Shown one piece after another: positions 47,901 through 60,123 of a stretch of 64,000 nt of DNA. Position 1 is the first letter of the stretch; every line of letters begins with the position of its first letter. The notes below the pieces were generated by a model. The model was not told the DNA's origin, searched no databases, and was given only the letters and a program-made list of their open reading frames with translations. The stretch is from Diplosphaera chodatii (lineage: Eukaryota > Chlorophyta > Trebouxiophyceae > Prasiolales > Stichococcaceae). Position numbers and translations under genes: made by a program. The stretch lies in contig JAALGY010000012.1 of the NCBI GenBank assembly GCA_032358165.1, forward strand, positions 1,612,001-1,676,000, read 5' to 3'.

Positions 47901-50900
47901 GCCACCAGATTGCAGATGTTCACTAGAGTGCTGGGTCGGTACCTTGCAAAGTGCGGTGGCGGCGGTGGCGGCGCCTGCATGCTGATGCGCAGCTGCGGCG
48001 AACGTCCCCCTGCCAGGCGCACATTGCCGCTGCCGTCGATCTGTATCTGCTGCGGCGGCCGCCCAAGGTCCGAACGCCTGCAGGTGCACACCAGCGCCTT
48101 CTGTATTGGGCACTTCCCACAAGGCAAAGTGGGCATCTGGCAGTGCGGAGTGTGAGCAGCAGTACCTTGGTGCTGGCACGTGCTGTGACAGCGGCCGCGT
48201 CTCGTTGCTGTCCACCTCCGCCGGCTCTGCAGCTGCCACGGCCGGCAGGGACTGCATGTATTGAAGGAGAGCGGTGTTAAGGCCCGCTGCCGAGGAATGA
48301 ACACCTGACATGCACACAAGATCACCATGCGAAAAGAGCAGGCATCAAGGCACATGGTTCTCCTGCATGTTTGCACCTGCAATGCCGTTGTGGCAGATGT
48401 GATGACAATCTCGTGGCGTCCGGCACTTTGGGCACGAGGCAAAGCAGTGGACGACACCAGCAGTGGCTGATCCCCAGGCTGTGGGTGAAGCACGTTTGAA
48501 AGGTTTTGCAGTTCTGGCACGGTGCTGAAGCTTGTATCACACGCCCAGACAGAGGGACAACTGCACATTGGACCCTGCAACTCACCTGCTTCATGATAGG
48601 AGTTGCATTCTGTAGCTGCAGGCTCCCTCTCTGCTGTGCTAGCGGCAGCGATGCAGCCTGCACAGGTTGCCACCAGGTTGCTTGCTGAACAGCATCTCGC
48701 GCTGGCTGCAAACAGGCTGAACATGCTCAAAGGCAGCACATGGCAGAACAATGCTTCGTGCTGCTGGCACCTTATGGCGGGAGGGCGCAAGGCTCTGGCG
48801 GCCCGCCAGCACCCTGCGCGCCAGCGGGTTGTGGCCCAGTGGCACCGTCTCCTCTTCCTCCTCGTCTTCGCCCACTGGAGACAGTGCTGGGCGGGCTGGC
48901 GGCTGACTGTGGATGACTGCTGAAAGCCCTGCGCCAGCAGCGACATGCGCCATGCTGCCTGTGCCGCTGAGAGGGGTGCTGAGAGCTGCTGCTGTTGCTG
49001 CCGCTTGGGGCAGGTGCGCAGTCTGGAGCAGGCCCGTGCTGCTGGCTGCGTCTGTAGCCCTTTGGCTGCTATCTACTGACGCCGCCGTGGGCTCATTGCC
49101 TGCTGCAGAGCTGCCTGAATGTACTGGCACCACGATAGTGCTATCCTCTGCCGATGGGGTGCCGGCGCCTACGGGCCGCATGGCTGTGGTTATGCTCTCC
49201 TCTGGGTCTGGCCCGCCGCCGCTGAGCCGAGCTGCGGGTCCTAACCGACTGCCAAGCCGTTTAAACACTGCAGGGCGAGGAAGTGACTTCATGTCAGTCA
49301 TGCATGTTGTAGGACGCCGTCCCTGTGTATGGGTTTGGGCAGCACTGAAACTCTGAGGAGCAGCACCAACAGAGGTATTTGATCGGATGACCAGTCAGTG
49401 GCATGGCGCCGATGTGCTGCAAGGCAGCACCTCCTACCTGGAGCCTTGGCAGTCCGCATGCGCTGCGCAGACTGAGCAGCTGCAGCGTTGGCTGTGTCCT
49501 CGATGCGCCTGAATTCCTGCCCTGCCGCTGTTGTCGAGGGACGGCTGAGCTCCACGGTGTCTGCTTCGCCAACCCTGCCAGACTCGCAGCTGCTGGAGCT
49601 AAGCCCTGTGGCCGCCCCTGTCAATGACGACAGTTGTGAATACTGTCAGGTGACGTCGCAGAACATGTTTTGGCCAACTCGCCAGCATACTGCAGTTTGC
49701 AGGGATTGCAATGTGGGTTCCAGCCTCGTCTCCAAGACAACAGCACCTGCTGCAGGTGTCGACATGAGGCGTGTCATGCTGACGCCAAAGTCGATGGACG
49801 ATGCACATGTGCTGCTGGTCCGCCCTGAGCCTCCTGCAGGGTGAGGATCATGCATTGATGTGACGGCAACAGCACACGTGCACTGGGATCAGGCTGCAAC
49901 CCTTATGTGCACTGGCTGACGATGGTGACAAGAATAGTGCACATGCGCCACCTGACGCTGTTGTCTTGTCATCGAGCAAGAGTGCAGGCTGTCCACGGGT
50001 GAGCTGCAGCGAGTCGCCAGTGAGTCCGCCCGTGTGGCCCCCAGTCAGTGGCCGCTTGTTGAAGCGCGGGGCGCCATGCGCAGTCATTGCACTGTCCAGA
50101 CCCTTGGCTTGCTGCAGCAGAATAATTGTGCGAGTGGCTAGATGTATTGCAGCTGCTTGCAGTTAGTTCGTAGTGCCCTTAGACTGGCGCACTGCCAGTT
50201 AAGTGGTGCAAATAGCATAACGAGGGTTCTAATGCAAGCTTGAGTCCTCACCTGCACGTCGCCTGGGGTCGCTGCAAAAGGCTTTGCTGGGAAGAGCGTC
50301 GCGGGCGTCGGCCCTGCCATGCTGGGTCGTTGCGCAGCTGCCGGCGTCTCAAACAGGACCAGCTGCAGCAGCACAGGGGCACTGGAATGTTAGCACGCTG
50401 TCTTCGTGGCCCACGACATCCGTGCCAGGCGGACAGGTCGACTCAGCTTCCAACACAGAAGAGCTCCTGAGACTGTGGGGCCCCACCTGGGCGGATGGGC
50501 GTGCTTGGGAGCCGGGCGGCGGCCGAGTCGCGGGGGGCAGGCACGGCGTGGCGCGCACCGCCTGCCCCTCCAGCTCGTTCAGCAGCAGCTGCAGCGCATC
50601 TGCCGGCACGGCCCCCGCCTCGAGCGCCTTTCGTAGGATGCTGATCGCCTTGTCACTGTTACCTGTGTTTGGGCAGCGTGAAGTAGTAAGAGGCTGTCAC
50701 TCGAAAGGGTGTGTGCCAACATGCAGGGCACTTCCCAAACACTCACAGATCTGCAGATAGACCCTGCCGTCCACCAGTGCACCTGTATCCGCCTCCAGTT
50801 TGGCCCACTGGTGCTGCAGCAGTGCGCTGCGGACACCGACACCCCGCTGCTTCAGCATGTACAGGTAGCCCCTTGCTGCTGCAGGATCCTTACGCCTGTG

Positions 50901-51593
50901 AGGGGGCATGCATACAGATGATGTCCCTGCACTGACGACCCCAGCAGAGCAGCAGCGCATGTTGACATGATAGGCAGCCTCTTCTTACCCAAGGCGACGG
51001 CAGTACTTGCTGAGGATTTGCATGTAGGTGTAATTGGCTGCATTAGCTTGCTGCGGGATGGACTTGGCGGCCTGCTCCAGGAGTTGAAGCAAGTCTGTGC
51101 CATCGTCCGGTCGCGGTGCGTGCTTCAAGCACAGCTCCTGCAGAGTGGCTGGCCATCAGGAGCTGCCCATCACATCAACGATGCAGCTTCACCGGGGGCA
51201 CTTGATGCGCCATGCTAGCCATACCGCAGCACACCTCATGCTGCAGCACGCACGCCCAGGCATCTGCACACGTGACGTCGGCTAGCAGCGTTGCATGCAG
51301 TGCGTGTCGCTGCTTGTTGTCGGATGGGTACTTGGCCGCAAGGTGCAGAAGTTGTTGCTTGACGCCCTCTGCCCCTGCTTCCGTGGCAGGCATTGCGCCG
51401 GCTACCATCCGGCTATAATGCTTCAACGTCTGTGAACGTGGCAAAACTCGCACTGTCAGTATGTCATCAGGCCATCGTTGGCCGTTCGCTTCTGAAAGGC
51501 ACAGCACATGTCTGCGCTAGATGACACCTCTGCCCCACCTGCTGGCTCAGCCACCAACGGAGGGGCGGCACATTGTGGCGTCGCTCCGCTCAT
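44999..51593 (-). CDS. MPS1/TTK spindle-checkpoint dual-specificity kinase
   Basis: A large multi-exon gene. The N-terminus ([20 protein letters not shown] at 51593) is followed by TPR-like helices: [73 protein letters not shown] and [20 protein letters not shown], as in the MPS1/BUB TPR. A long Ser/Ala/Gln-rich linker covers about 47.4–50.6 kb. Kinase: [15 protein letters not shown] (ATP-binding Lys), [35 protein letters not shown] (catalytic Asp in the TTK-specific HSDLKPANF), [58 protein letters not shown] and [12 protein letters not shown], then a ~190-residue tail ending [11 protein letters not shown]1 phosphorylates the kinetochore protein KNL1 to launch the spindle checkpoint. Linker exon borders are not resolved. 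Confidence 0.88.
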
Positions 51594-52122
51594 AACGTGT
51601 ACATGCGCGTCCTGAGCTGTGCTTGACTGTTCACAAGCGCGGGACCAGCAAAGATGTTTTGCTGTACACGTGCGGATGCACGCAGCTTGGATCGCCTGCC
51701 TGAAATGATGCGGTCGCCTCTGTACGTGCAAAAGGCGAGAACGGAAGCCAGTTACGCTACATAACCCCAGCGCACCTGTCTGCAAGCAAGGTGCTGTGTT
51801 TGTCCCGCAGGATTTCGAACGCTAAATTGACAGCCGGTGCTTTCCTTACCGAGTCGTGGGCCCACCCTGGAGTGATATGGGGATGCCAACATGCCATGGC
51901 TGCAATGCTGCAGAGTTGCACTTCGCCGCAATCCCCATTACTGGCAAGCCAATGACAGCAGCCCTGCAGCTATACCTACCTGAACACACCCAGAAGCGTC
52001 ACAACACGAATTCATATGCTGAACACACACGCACACATGTACAGTAGCACACACTGTTGCAAAACACCGGCATTGTGAGCATTTGCAGATATGGCCCATG
52101 CCCTCCCCTTCATACACCAGTT
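51594..52122. other. spacer, no gene seen
   Basis: Between the MPS1 start and the PDH E1-alpha stop, both minus strand. It probably holds the MPS1 promoter and the E1-alpha 3' UTR. No coding signal was recognised. Confidence 0.4.
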
Positions 52123-54406
52123 CTAGACCGGAATCTTCTCCTGTCCAATCTCCATGGGCCGCATCTTTGAGCCCAGGCCATCCTTGTAGGTGTTCTTCCA
52201 AAGAAACTCTGTTGGCGGGAACTCGCCCTTTTTGGCCTCCTCAATGTCAGCGTTGACCTGTGCCCTCACCTGCAGCAATACGTTCTGATCAAAGGGATGA
52301 CTGTCAATAGGTGGTACAGACCATGCCAAGATCAAGTGCGAACAGGGGGGCTAACACTCGCTCAGCACCAGCTACCTCCTTGTCATGCTTCTTCAGCTGT
52401 GTTGCGTCTGCCCAGCCATGCTCTTGTAGCAGCGTCTTCACGTGCTCAATGGGATCCCGTGAGCGCCTGATGCCTGCGATGTTGACCAGCAGACAATGTG
52501 ACTGAGGGGCTGTGATTGCACACAGTTCACACAGTTCACCAGCACCGCGAGAAAATCTTGTGTGGGGTCGCATCACCCAATGTAGCATACCCTGGATCTC
52601 ATCGCGCGTGCGGTATGTCGAGCCAGGGTCCGAGATGGAGTGCCCATGGTACCTGGTGGAACAGATCACACGGTGCTGCACGTTTGCGCTGGGAATGAGT
52701 GTTACATGCACCAGTGCAGGTATGTGCAGATATAACCCTCGATCAGGGAGCGGCCTCCACCTGTATGTGTCCATTTCGAGAATCAGCGGCCCATTCTCTA
52801 GCGCATACTGCTTTGCAAATCGCACAGCATTCTTCACAGCCAGAACGTCCATGCCATCCACCCACATGCCTATGCGCACCAACACATTGTTCAACAGATG
52901 ATGTGCAACAGCACAGCTGCATGTAATAGGCCTCATGAGGCAGTTGCACCACTTATGCAAGAGAGCGCATCTGCTGACGCCTGACCTGGCATGTAGTCTC
53001 CTCGAGTGTAGTACTTTGGTGACTTGGCAGCCCGCGCCTCGGCAGTGCCCATGCCATAGTGATTGTTCTCGACCACAAACACACACGGCAAGTCCCACAG
53101 CGATGCGATGTTAAAGGCCTCGGCGATTTGCCCTGCACAGCATTTGACCTCGTTGCTGCTTTTGCTGGCTGTCTGCAACATTGTGCAAGGGTGATGCTTG
53201 GCCTCATGACGAGCCAAAAGCACTACCCACCCTGGTTGGCTGCACCATCGCCATAGATGGTGAAAGACACAGATCCATCCTTGCGATATTTGTGTGCAAA
53301 GGCAAGGCCAGCACCCACAGGCACCTGTGGGCAGCACATGCAATCGTCATTCAGCACCGTGGTTTGGGCATTGTCCATAGACATATCCACAGCACACGTC
53401 GTTGCACGATCGACGTGCCTGCTCGCCAACAATGCCAGAGCCGCCAAAGAAGTTGTGCTCCCTGAAGTACAAGTGCATGGATCCACCAATGCCCTTTGAA
53501 GCACCAGAATACCGCCCCATGAGCTCTGCTGCCACCTGCTTCACTGTACCGCCTGCACAGGTGCAACACGCATTTGACTTGTCAAGCCAAGTCTGACCGC
53601 CGTCAAGTCATGTACCAGTTGGCAACACTGGCATGTGGGACTGTGGCATTCTACCTCGGCCCAGATAGGTCAGGTGATCGCGGTACGACTGAATGACAGA
53701 GTCCTTGAACGTCGCGCCTGCCTGCAATTGGCGTTCATCAACTGCGGTGCTGCAGACGTGGCAGACAAAGCATTTCACTCGACATGCATGTCATGAGCTT
53801 GCATGGTATGTCGGGCTGTACCTCCATCCCAGCCGGGATGGCTTCCTGCGTTTGTGAAAGGCATGCTCAGCGGCTTCGATATCAACACACAAAACGACAG
53901 TTACGCGGACGTCGCGCGGCAAAAATGCACTTGTACCTCCCGGCTATGATTTTGCACCTGTCCGTCTGCCAGGTGGAGGAAACCCCGCGCCAACTTGCTC
54001 TTGTACAGCTGATCCGCCGACAGCTCTAACCGCCGCATGCGGGTCATTGTCGTCAGCATCTCCCACAGTTCTGACTTTGAGGTCTCCACCTCCCGCCCAG
54101 GCGGGTCAAGCTGCAGCATCACAAGGTACCACGTCAGCGCCTCTAGGCGACACTGAATGACTGTAGCCTAGAAATGGGATGGCGATTGTCACCATGCAGG
54201 TATGCTTTGCTCGTGTTGATGCAACTGAAGCTCACTCGATGTCCGCGGTATGGACTGCACTCGAGGGTGACTTTCTCGTCGTCCTCGGTGCTGCTTGCAA
54301 AACATCTCTGGCTGCAGATGGCTGCTGAAGGTGCGTGGCCTAGTGAAGGAACAGCGTCGCTACAAAGACGCCTCGCATGCAGCTGCAACAGCTGCCGGAG
54401 TGCCAT
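52123..54406 (-). CDS. pyruvate dehydrogenase E1 component subunit alpha, mitochondrial
   Basis: Met 54406 opens a mitochondrial presequence ([20 protein letters not shown]). Then [120 protein letters not shown] (thiamine-diphosphate motif GDGAANQG…N), [39 protein letters not shown] (the phosphorylation-loop region with Ser residues), [18 protein letters not shown] and [20 protein letters not shown], ending GQEKIPV with TAG 52123–52125. The [14 protein letters not shown] loop marks the mitochondrial type, controlled by PDH kinase in other eukaryotes. It makes the E1 heterotetramer with a mitochondrial E1-beta not in this window. About eight exons. Confidence 0.93.
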
Positions 54407-54739
54407 TCTGTTGCGATGTGTGGGTGCACAGCTGCACTTGGTGCGCTGTGAATGTGGTGCGGCACACCAGTCTACCAAGCGTGATTGACCACTTGATATC
54501 AACCAGAAAACTTCGTTCGAATGTCGCATGCTCGCAAACATACATGCAAGGGTTCACCATGCGTTTGGTAATCACCACGTGCTGGAGCCATTGTGAAGCT
54601 AGGGCTGCCTTTCCTGCTTCCTCGAACTGTTGAAGAGCTATTACCTATCACCATCTCGTGAAAGGAAGCCGACTAAGGATGAAACCCTGTGAGGGATTCA
54701 CATAAGGCAGGATGGGAAGCGCAGAGTGTTCATGTCAAT
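54407..54739. other. flank of PDH E1-alpha gene, no gene seen
   Basis: Upstream of the E1-alpha start and before the first repeat core of block 2. It presumably carries the E1-alpha promoter, which would lie within about 350 bases of the repeat array. Confidence 0.35.
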
Positions 54740-54805
54740 CTACGTGCCGTCGTCGCCACCTGACAAAGGATCACAGTGACCACTAAGATCCTTTGTTAGA
54801 GGAGA

Positions 54806-55105
54806 CCACGTCATTTACGTGCCGACGTCGCCACCTGACAAAGGATCACAGTGCCATTCAACAAAGGATCCCGGTGACCACTAAGATCCTTTGTTAGAGG
54901 AGACCACGTCATCTACATGCCGTCGTCGCCACCTCACAAAGGATCACAGTGCCATTCAACAAAGGATCCCGGTGACCACTAAGATCCTTTGTTAGAGGAG
55001 ACCACGTCATCTACATGCCGTCGTCGCCACCTCACAAAGGATCACGGTGCCATTCAACAAAGGATCCCAGTGACCACTAAGATCCTTTGTTAGAGGAGAC
55101 CACGT
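54806..55105 (+). repeat. 98-bp tandem units at the left end of block 2
   Basis: The marker ACCACGTCAT recurs at 54903, 55001 and 55099, a 98-base period. Each unit holds two direct cores and one inverted core (AAGATCCTTTGTTAGAGGAG). Confidence 0.75.
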
Positions 55106-55610
55106 CATCTATGTGCCCGACGTCGCCACATACTTGACAAAGGATCGCAGTGCCATACAGCAAAGGATCACGGTGACCACAGGATCCTTTGTTAGAGGAC
55201 CACGTCATTTGCCATTCAACAAAGGATCCCAGTGACCACAGGATCCTTTGTTAGAGGAGACCACGTCATCTATGTGCCGTCGTCGCCACCTCACAAAGGA
55301 TCACAGTGCCATTCAACAAAGGATCCCGGTGACCACTAAGATCCTTTGTTAGAGGAGACCACGTCATCTACATGCCGTCGTCGCCACCTCACAAAGGATC
55401 ACAGTGCCATTCAACAAAGGATCCCAGTGACCACTAAGATCCTTTGTTAGAGGAGACCACGTCATCTATGTGCCCGACGTCGCCACATACTTGACAAAGG
55501 ATCGCAGTGCCATACAGCAAAGGATCACGGTGACCACAGGATCCTTTGTTAGAGGACCACGTCATTTGCCATTCAACAAAGGATCCCAGTGACCACAGGA
55601 TCCTTTGTTA

Positions 55611-58040
55611 GAGGAGACCACGTCATCTGTGTGCCGTCGTCGCCACATACCTGACAAAGGATCACAGTGCCATGCAACAAAGGATCCCAGTGACCACAGG
55701 ATCCTTTGTTAGAGGACCACGTCATTTGCCAATCAACAAAGGATCCCAGTGACCACAGGATCCTTTGTTAGAGGAGACCACGTCATCTGTGTGCCGACGT
55801 CGCCACATACCTGACAAAGGATCACAGTGCCATACACCAAAGGATCCCGGTGTCCACAGGATCCTTTGTTGGAGGACCACGTCATTTGCCAATCAACAAA
55901 GGATCCCAGTGACCACAGGATCCTTTGTTAGAGGAGACCACGTCATCTGTGTGCCGTCGTCGCCACATTCCTGACAAAGGATCACAGTGCCATGCAACAA
56001 AGGATCCCAGTGACCACAGGATCCTTTGTTGGAGGACCACGTCATTTGCCAATCAACAAAGGATCCCAGTGACCACAGGATCCTTTGTTAGAGGAGACCA
56101 CGTCATCTGTGTGCCGACGTCGCCACATACCTGACAAAGGATCACAGTGCCATACACCAAAGGATCCCGGTGTCCACAGGATCCTTTGTTAGAGGAGACC
56201 ACGTCATCTACATGCCGTCGTCGCCACCTCACAAAGGATCACAGTGCCATTCAACAAAGGATCCCAGTGACCACTAAGATCCTTTGTTAGAGGAGACCAC
56301 GTCATCTATGTGCCCGACGTCGCCACATACTTGACAAAGGATCGCAGTGCCATACAGCAAAGGATCACGGTGACCACAGGATCCTTTGTTAGAGGACCAC
56401 GTCATTTGCCATTCAACAAAGGATCCCAGTGACCACAGGATCCTTTGTTAGAGGAGACCACGTCATCTGTGTGCCGTCGTCGCCACATACCTGACAAAGG
56501 ATCACAGTGCCATGCAACAAAGGATCCCAGTGACCACAGGATCCTTTGTTAGAGGACCACGTCATTTGCCAATCAACAAAGGATCCCAGTGACCACAGGA
56601 TCCTTTGTTAGAGGAGACCACGTCATCTGTGTGCCGACGTCGCCACATACCTGACAAAGGATCACAGTGCCATACACCAAAGGATCCCGGTGTCCACAGG
56701 ATCCTTTGTTGGAGGACCACGTCATTTGCCAATCAACAAAGGATCCCAGTGACCACAGGATCCTTTGTTAGAGGAGACCACGTCATCTGTGTGCCGTCGT
56801 CGCCACATACCTGACAAAGGATCACAGTGCCATGCAACAAAGGATCCCAGTGACCACAGGATCCTTTGTTGGAGGACCACGTCATTTGCCAATCAACAAA
56901 GGATCCCAGTGACCACAGGATCCTTTGTTAGAGGAGACCACGTCATCTGTGTGCCGACGTCGCCACATACCTGACAAAGGATCACAGTGCCATACACCAA
57001 AGGATCCCGGTGTCCACAGGATCCTTTGTTGGAGGACCACGTCATTTGCCAATCAACAAAGGATCCCAGTGACCACAGGATCCTTTGTTAGAGGAGACCA
57101 CGTCATCTGTGTGCCGTCGTCGCCACATACCTGACAAAGGATCACAGTGCCATGCAACAAAGGATCCCAGTGACCACAGGATCCTTTGTTAGAGGACCAC
57201 GTCATTTGCCAATCAACAAAGGATCCCAGTGACCACAGGATCCTTTGTTAGAGGAGACCACGTCATCTGTGTGCCGACGTCGCCACATACCTGACAAAGG
57301 ATCACAGTGCCATACACCAAAGGATCCCGGTGTCCACAGGATCCTTTGTTGGAGGACCACGTCATTTGCCAATCAACAAAGGATCCCAGTGACCACAGGA
57401 TCCTTTGTTAGAGGAGACCACGTCATCTGTGTGCCGTCGTCGCCACATACCTGACAAAGGATCACAGTGCCATGCAACAAAGGATCCCAGTGACCACAGG
57501 ATCCTTTGTTGGAGGACCACGTCATTTGCCAATCAACAAAGGATCCCAGTGACCACAGGATCCTTTGTTAGAGGAGACCACGTCATCTGTGTGCCGTCGT
57601 CGCCACATTCCTGACAAAGGATCACAGTGCCATGCAACAAAGGATCCCAGTGACCACAGGATCCTTTGTTGGAGGACCACGTCATTTGCCAATCAACAAA
57701 GGATCCCAGTGACCACAGGATCCTTTGTTAGAGGAGACCACGTCATCTGTGTGCCGACGTCGCCACATACCTGACAAAGGATCACAGTGCCATACACCAA
57801 AGGATCCCGGTGTCCACAGGATCCTTTGTTGGAGGACCACGTCATTTGCCAATCAACAAAGGATCCCAGTGACCACAGGATCCTTTGTTAGAGGAGACCA
57901 CGTCATCTGTGTGCCGTCGTCGCCACATTCCTGACAAAGGATCACAGTGCCATGCAACAAAGGATCCCAGTGACCACAGGATCCTTTGTTGGAGGACCAC
58001 GTCATTTGCCAATCAACAAAGGATCTCAAGAGTCATTTAC
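55611..58040 (+). repeat. 160-bp tandem units with an 840-bp higher-order repeat
   Basis: The marker CGTCATCTGT occurs at 55621, 55781, 55941 and 56101, and again at 56461, 56621, 56781, 56941, 57101, 57261, 57421, 57581, 57741 and 57901: steps of 160. Two unit types (CATACACC and CATGCAAC forms) mostly alternate. Blocks starting near 55370 recur at +840 with almost no change. Confidence 0.9.
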
Positions 58041-59779
58041 CGTCATTTACGTGCCGTCGTCGCCACATTCCTGACAAAGGATCACAGTGCCATACAACCA
58101 GTGTCCACAGGATCCTTTGTTAGAGGACCACGTCGTTTGCCAATCAACCTATCAGTGATCCTTTGAAGCCACCGAGATCCTTTGTTGGAGGACCATGTCA
58201 TCTGCCAATCAACAGAGCATCTCAGTGATCCTTTGTAGTAATCCTTTGTACTCACCGAGATCCTCTGTCAGAGGGCCACGTCATGTACGTGCCGTCGTCG
58301 CCACCTGACAAAGGATCAACAGTGCAATACAACAAAGGATCCCAGTGTTGTCAGCAGGTCCTTTGTTAGAGGCATGCCGCGACCCTTTGTTGGTGGTCGC
58401 CATTCACAAAGGATCGCAATGGCTGATTATTCGGGGTGGCTAAATCGGCCTTTGTTTGTTTCGGCGGACTACCGATCCTTTGTTGGTCAACTCTTTGTCT
58501 GTTTCAATAAAAGGAGATCCAGTCACATGCCAAAGGATCCTTTATCAAAAGCGCCCATGGTCCTTGGTTGTCACAAAGTTGGAGCAAGGGCGGTGCCGTC
58601 TTTCCATCCTTTTTAGGGGACCACGGCGATCCTTTGCTGGTGTATATCTTTATCAAAGGGATCACAGTGGTCCACCATCGACAAAAGGCCCTTTGTCAGG
58701 TGACGCTGCGATCCTGTGTTAGTTGGCCTGAGAGCCTCTTTGGGTTCCTTGCAAGTGGCTGTGATCCTTGCAACTGGAAAGGATCCAGTGACTGGGATCC
58801 TTTGTTACAGAGAGCCAATGGTCCTTTATTACCGAACGTGATTGTTATCATTGAGTCGGCCAAGGATCCTTTTGGTCAGTGTGATCCTTTGTTAGGAGCG
58901 GAGGATCCTTTGTCGGCTTTAGCAAAGGGTCCTTGTGGTCACTGGGATCCGTTCGGAGTGCACAGCGATCCTTTGTTGGCAGTCACCGGATCCTTTGTTG
59001 GCTCAATTGAGAGGGACTTTGTCAACTGACAAAGGATCCATATAACAAGGATGTCACTGTGATCCTTTTTAGGGTGAGTCGTTACCCTTTTGTAGGGACT
59101 ATAGGAACCTTTGTCGGCTCTAACAAAGGATCCACGTGCCTGGCGACCAGGATCCGATCCTTTAGACGTCGCCGGATCCTTTGTTAGAGTGCATGATCCT
59201 TGTGGAGTGACCAGGGTCCTTGGCCGTCACTGGATCCGCCAACAAAGGATTGGAGTGGCCAAGTGGATCCTTTGTAAACAAAGGATCCTTTGTCAGATAT
59301 CAAGGTGAGCGATGCTCCTTTTGGAGTGACCAGGGTCTTTTTTGTTCTCTAACAAAGGATCCGTTTGGTCACTGGGATCCTTTTGAAGTGACCGCTGTCC
59401 CTGCAAAGTGACTGTGGTCCTTTTTTGGTGCCTTGAAAGCGACCTTGTCATCCTTTGTTAGACAGCCATGGATCCTTTTGGAGTGACCAGGATCCTTTGG
59501 CGGGTGCATCGAAAGGACCTCGTCGACTGACAAAGGATCCTTGTAACAAAGGACCCTGTTGACGTCGGATCCATGTGGTCACTGGGATCCTTTTGGTGTG
59601 ACCACGGTCCCTTCAAAGCGACTGTTGGTCCATGTGACAAAGGATCCTTTACACCACTCGGATCCTTTGTCAGAGTGCGCCAGAATCCTTTGTTAGTGAC
59701 CAGGATCCTTTGGCGGGTGCATCGAAAGGACCTTGTCGACTGACAAAGGATCCACATGGATCCCAGCTCTCTTTCGACG

Positions 59780-59930
59780 GAGGCTTTCTGGGCGGATGTT
59801 CCCTCTGTCATTGACCATCTGTTGTGTCCGTCTGTCTTTTCTCTCTTGGGGTGTGTCTGTTTTCTCTGGGTATTTCTGTTTTCTCTTGGATGTCCTTCTG
59901 TTTTCTCTTGGGTCACGCGTGGTGACAAAG
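59780..59930 (-). repeat. purine-rich tract (minus strand) of repeat block 2
   Basis: On the plus strand this is CT-rich (TTTTCTCTCTTGGGG and similar). Read on the minus strand it gives repeated AGAGAAAACAGA. Segment 59868–59895 is the counterpart of 36652–36680 in block 1. Confidence 0.6.
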
Positions 59931-60002
59931 GGTCCTCCTTCGAGGGGGCCGTGGTCCTTTTGGAGGAGTCGAACCTCAACAAATAAGGAACGGCGCCGTG
60001 AC

Positions 60003-60123
60003 CGGGGATCGAACCGGGGACCCGCCGCGTGGTCCCGGTGGGCCGGTGGGGCCAGATCGAAACGGAAATTAATCGGGGGTTATATGCTCGCCGCTCCGCC
60101 GGTCGTTTGATCGGTTCGATCCC
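60003..60123. other. tRNA-like TTCGATCCC boxes in inverted arrangement inside block 2
   Basis: CGGGGATCGAACCGGG at 60003–60018 is the exact complement of the 16-mer at 36486–36501. A second box, CGGTTCGATCCC at 60112–60123, is in the opposite orientation. About 93 bases separate them. No full tRNA fold was found. They fit the Pol III B-box consensus. Confidence 0.5.

Noticed and set aside
47405..48946. 513-codon minus-strand frame as an independent gene
   Set aside because: It lies inside the MPS1 gene. Neighbouring minus-strand frames with Gln/Pro-rich linker composition fit the kinase better, and this frame is Cys/Arg/Ser-rich without a domain.
54740..58150. CRISPR array
   Set aside because: Repeats are regular, but the spacers are themselves repeats, cores occur in both orientations, and the locus is nuclear eukaryotic DNA.
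55765..58166. Eleven nearly identical 69–93-codon plus-strand open frames
   Set aside because: They repeat exactly with the 160-bp DNA unit, have no start context or domain, and arise because 160-bp tandem copies carry the same ATG. They are array by-products.
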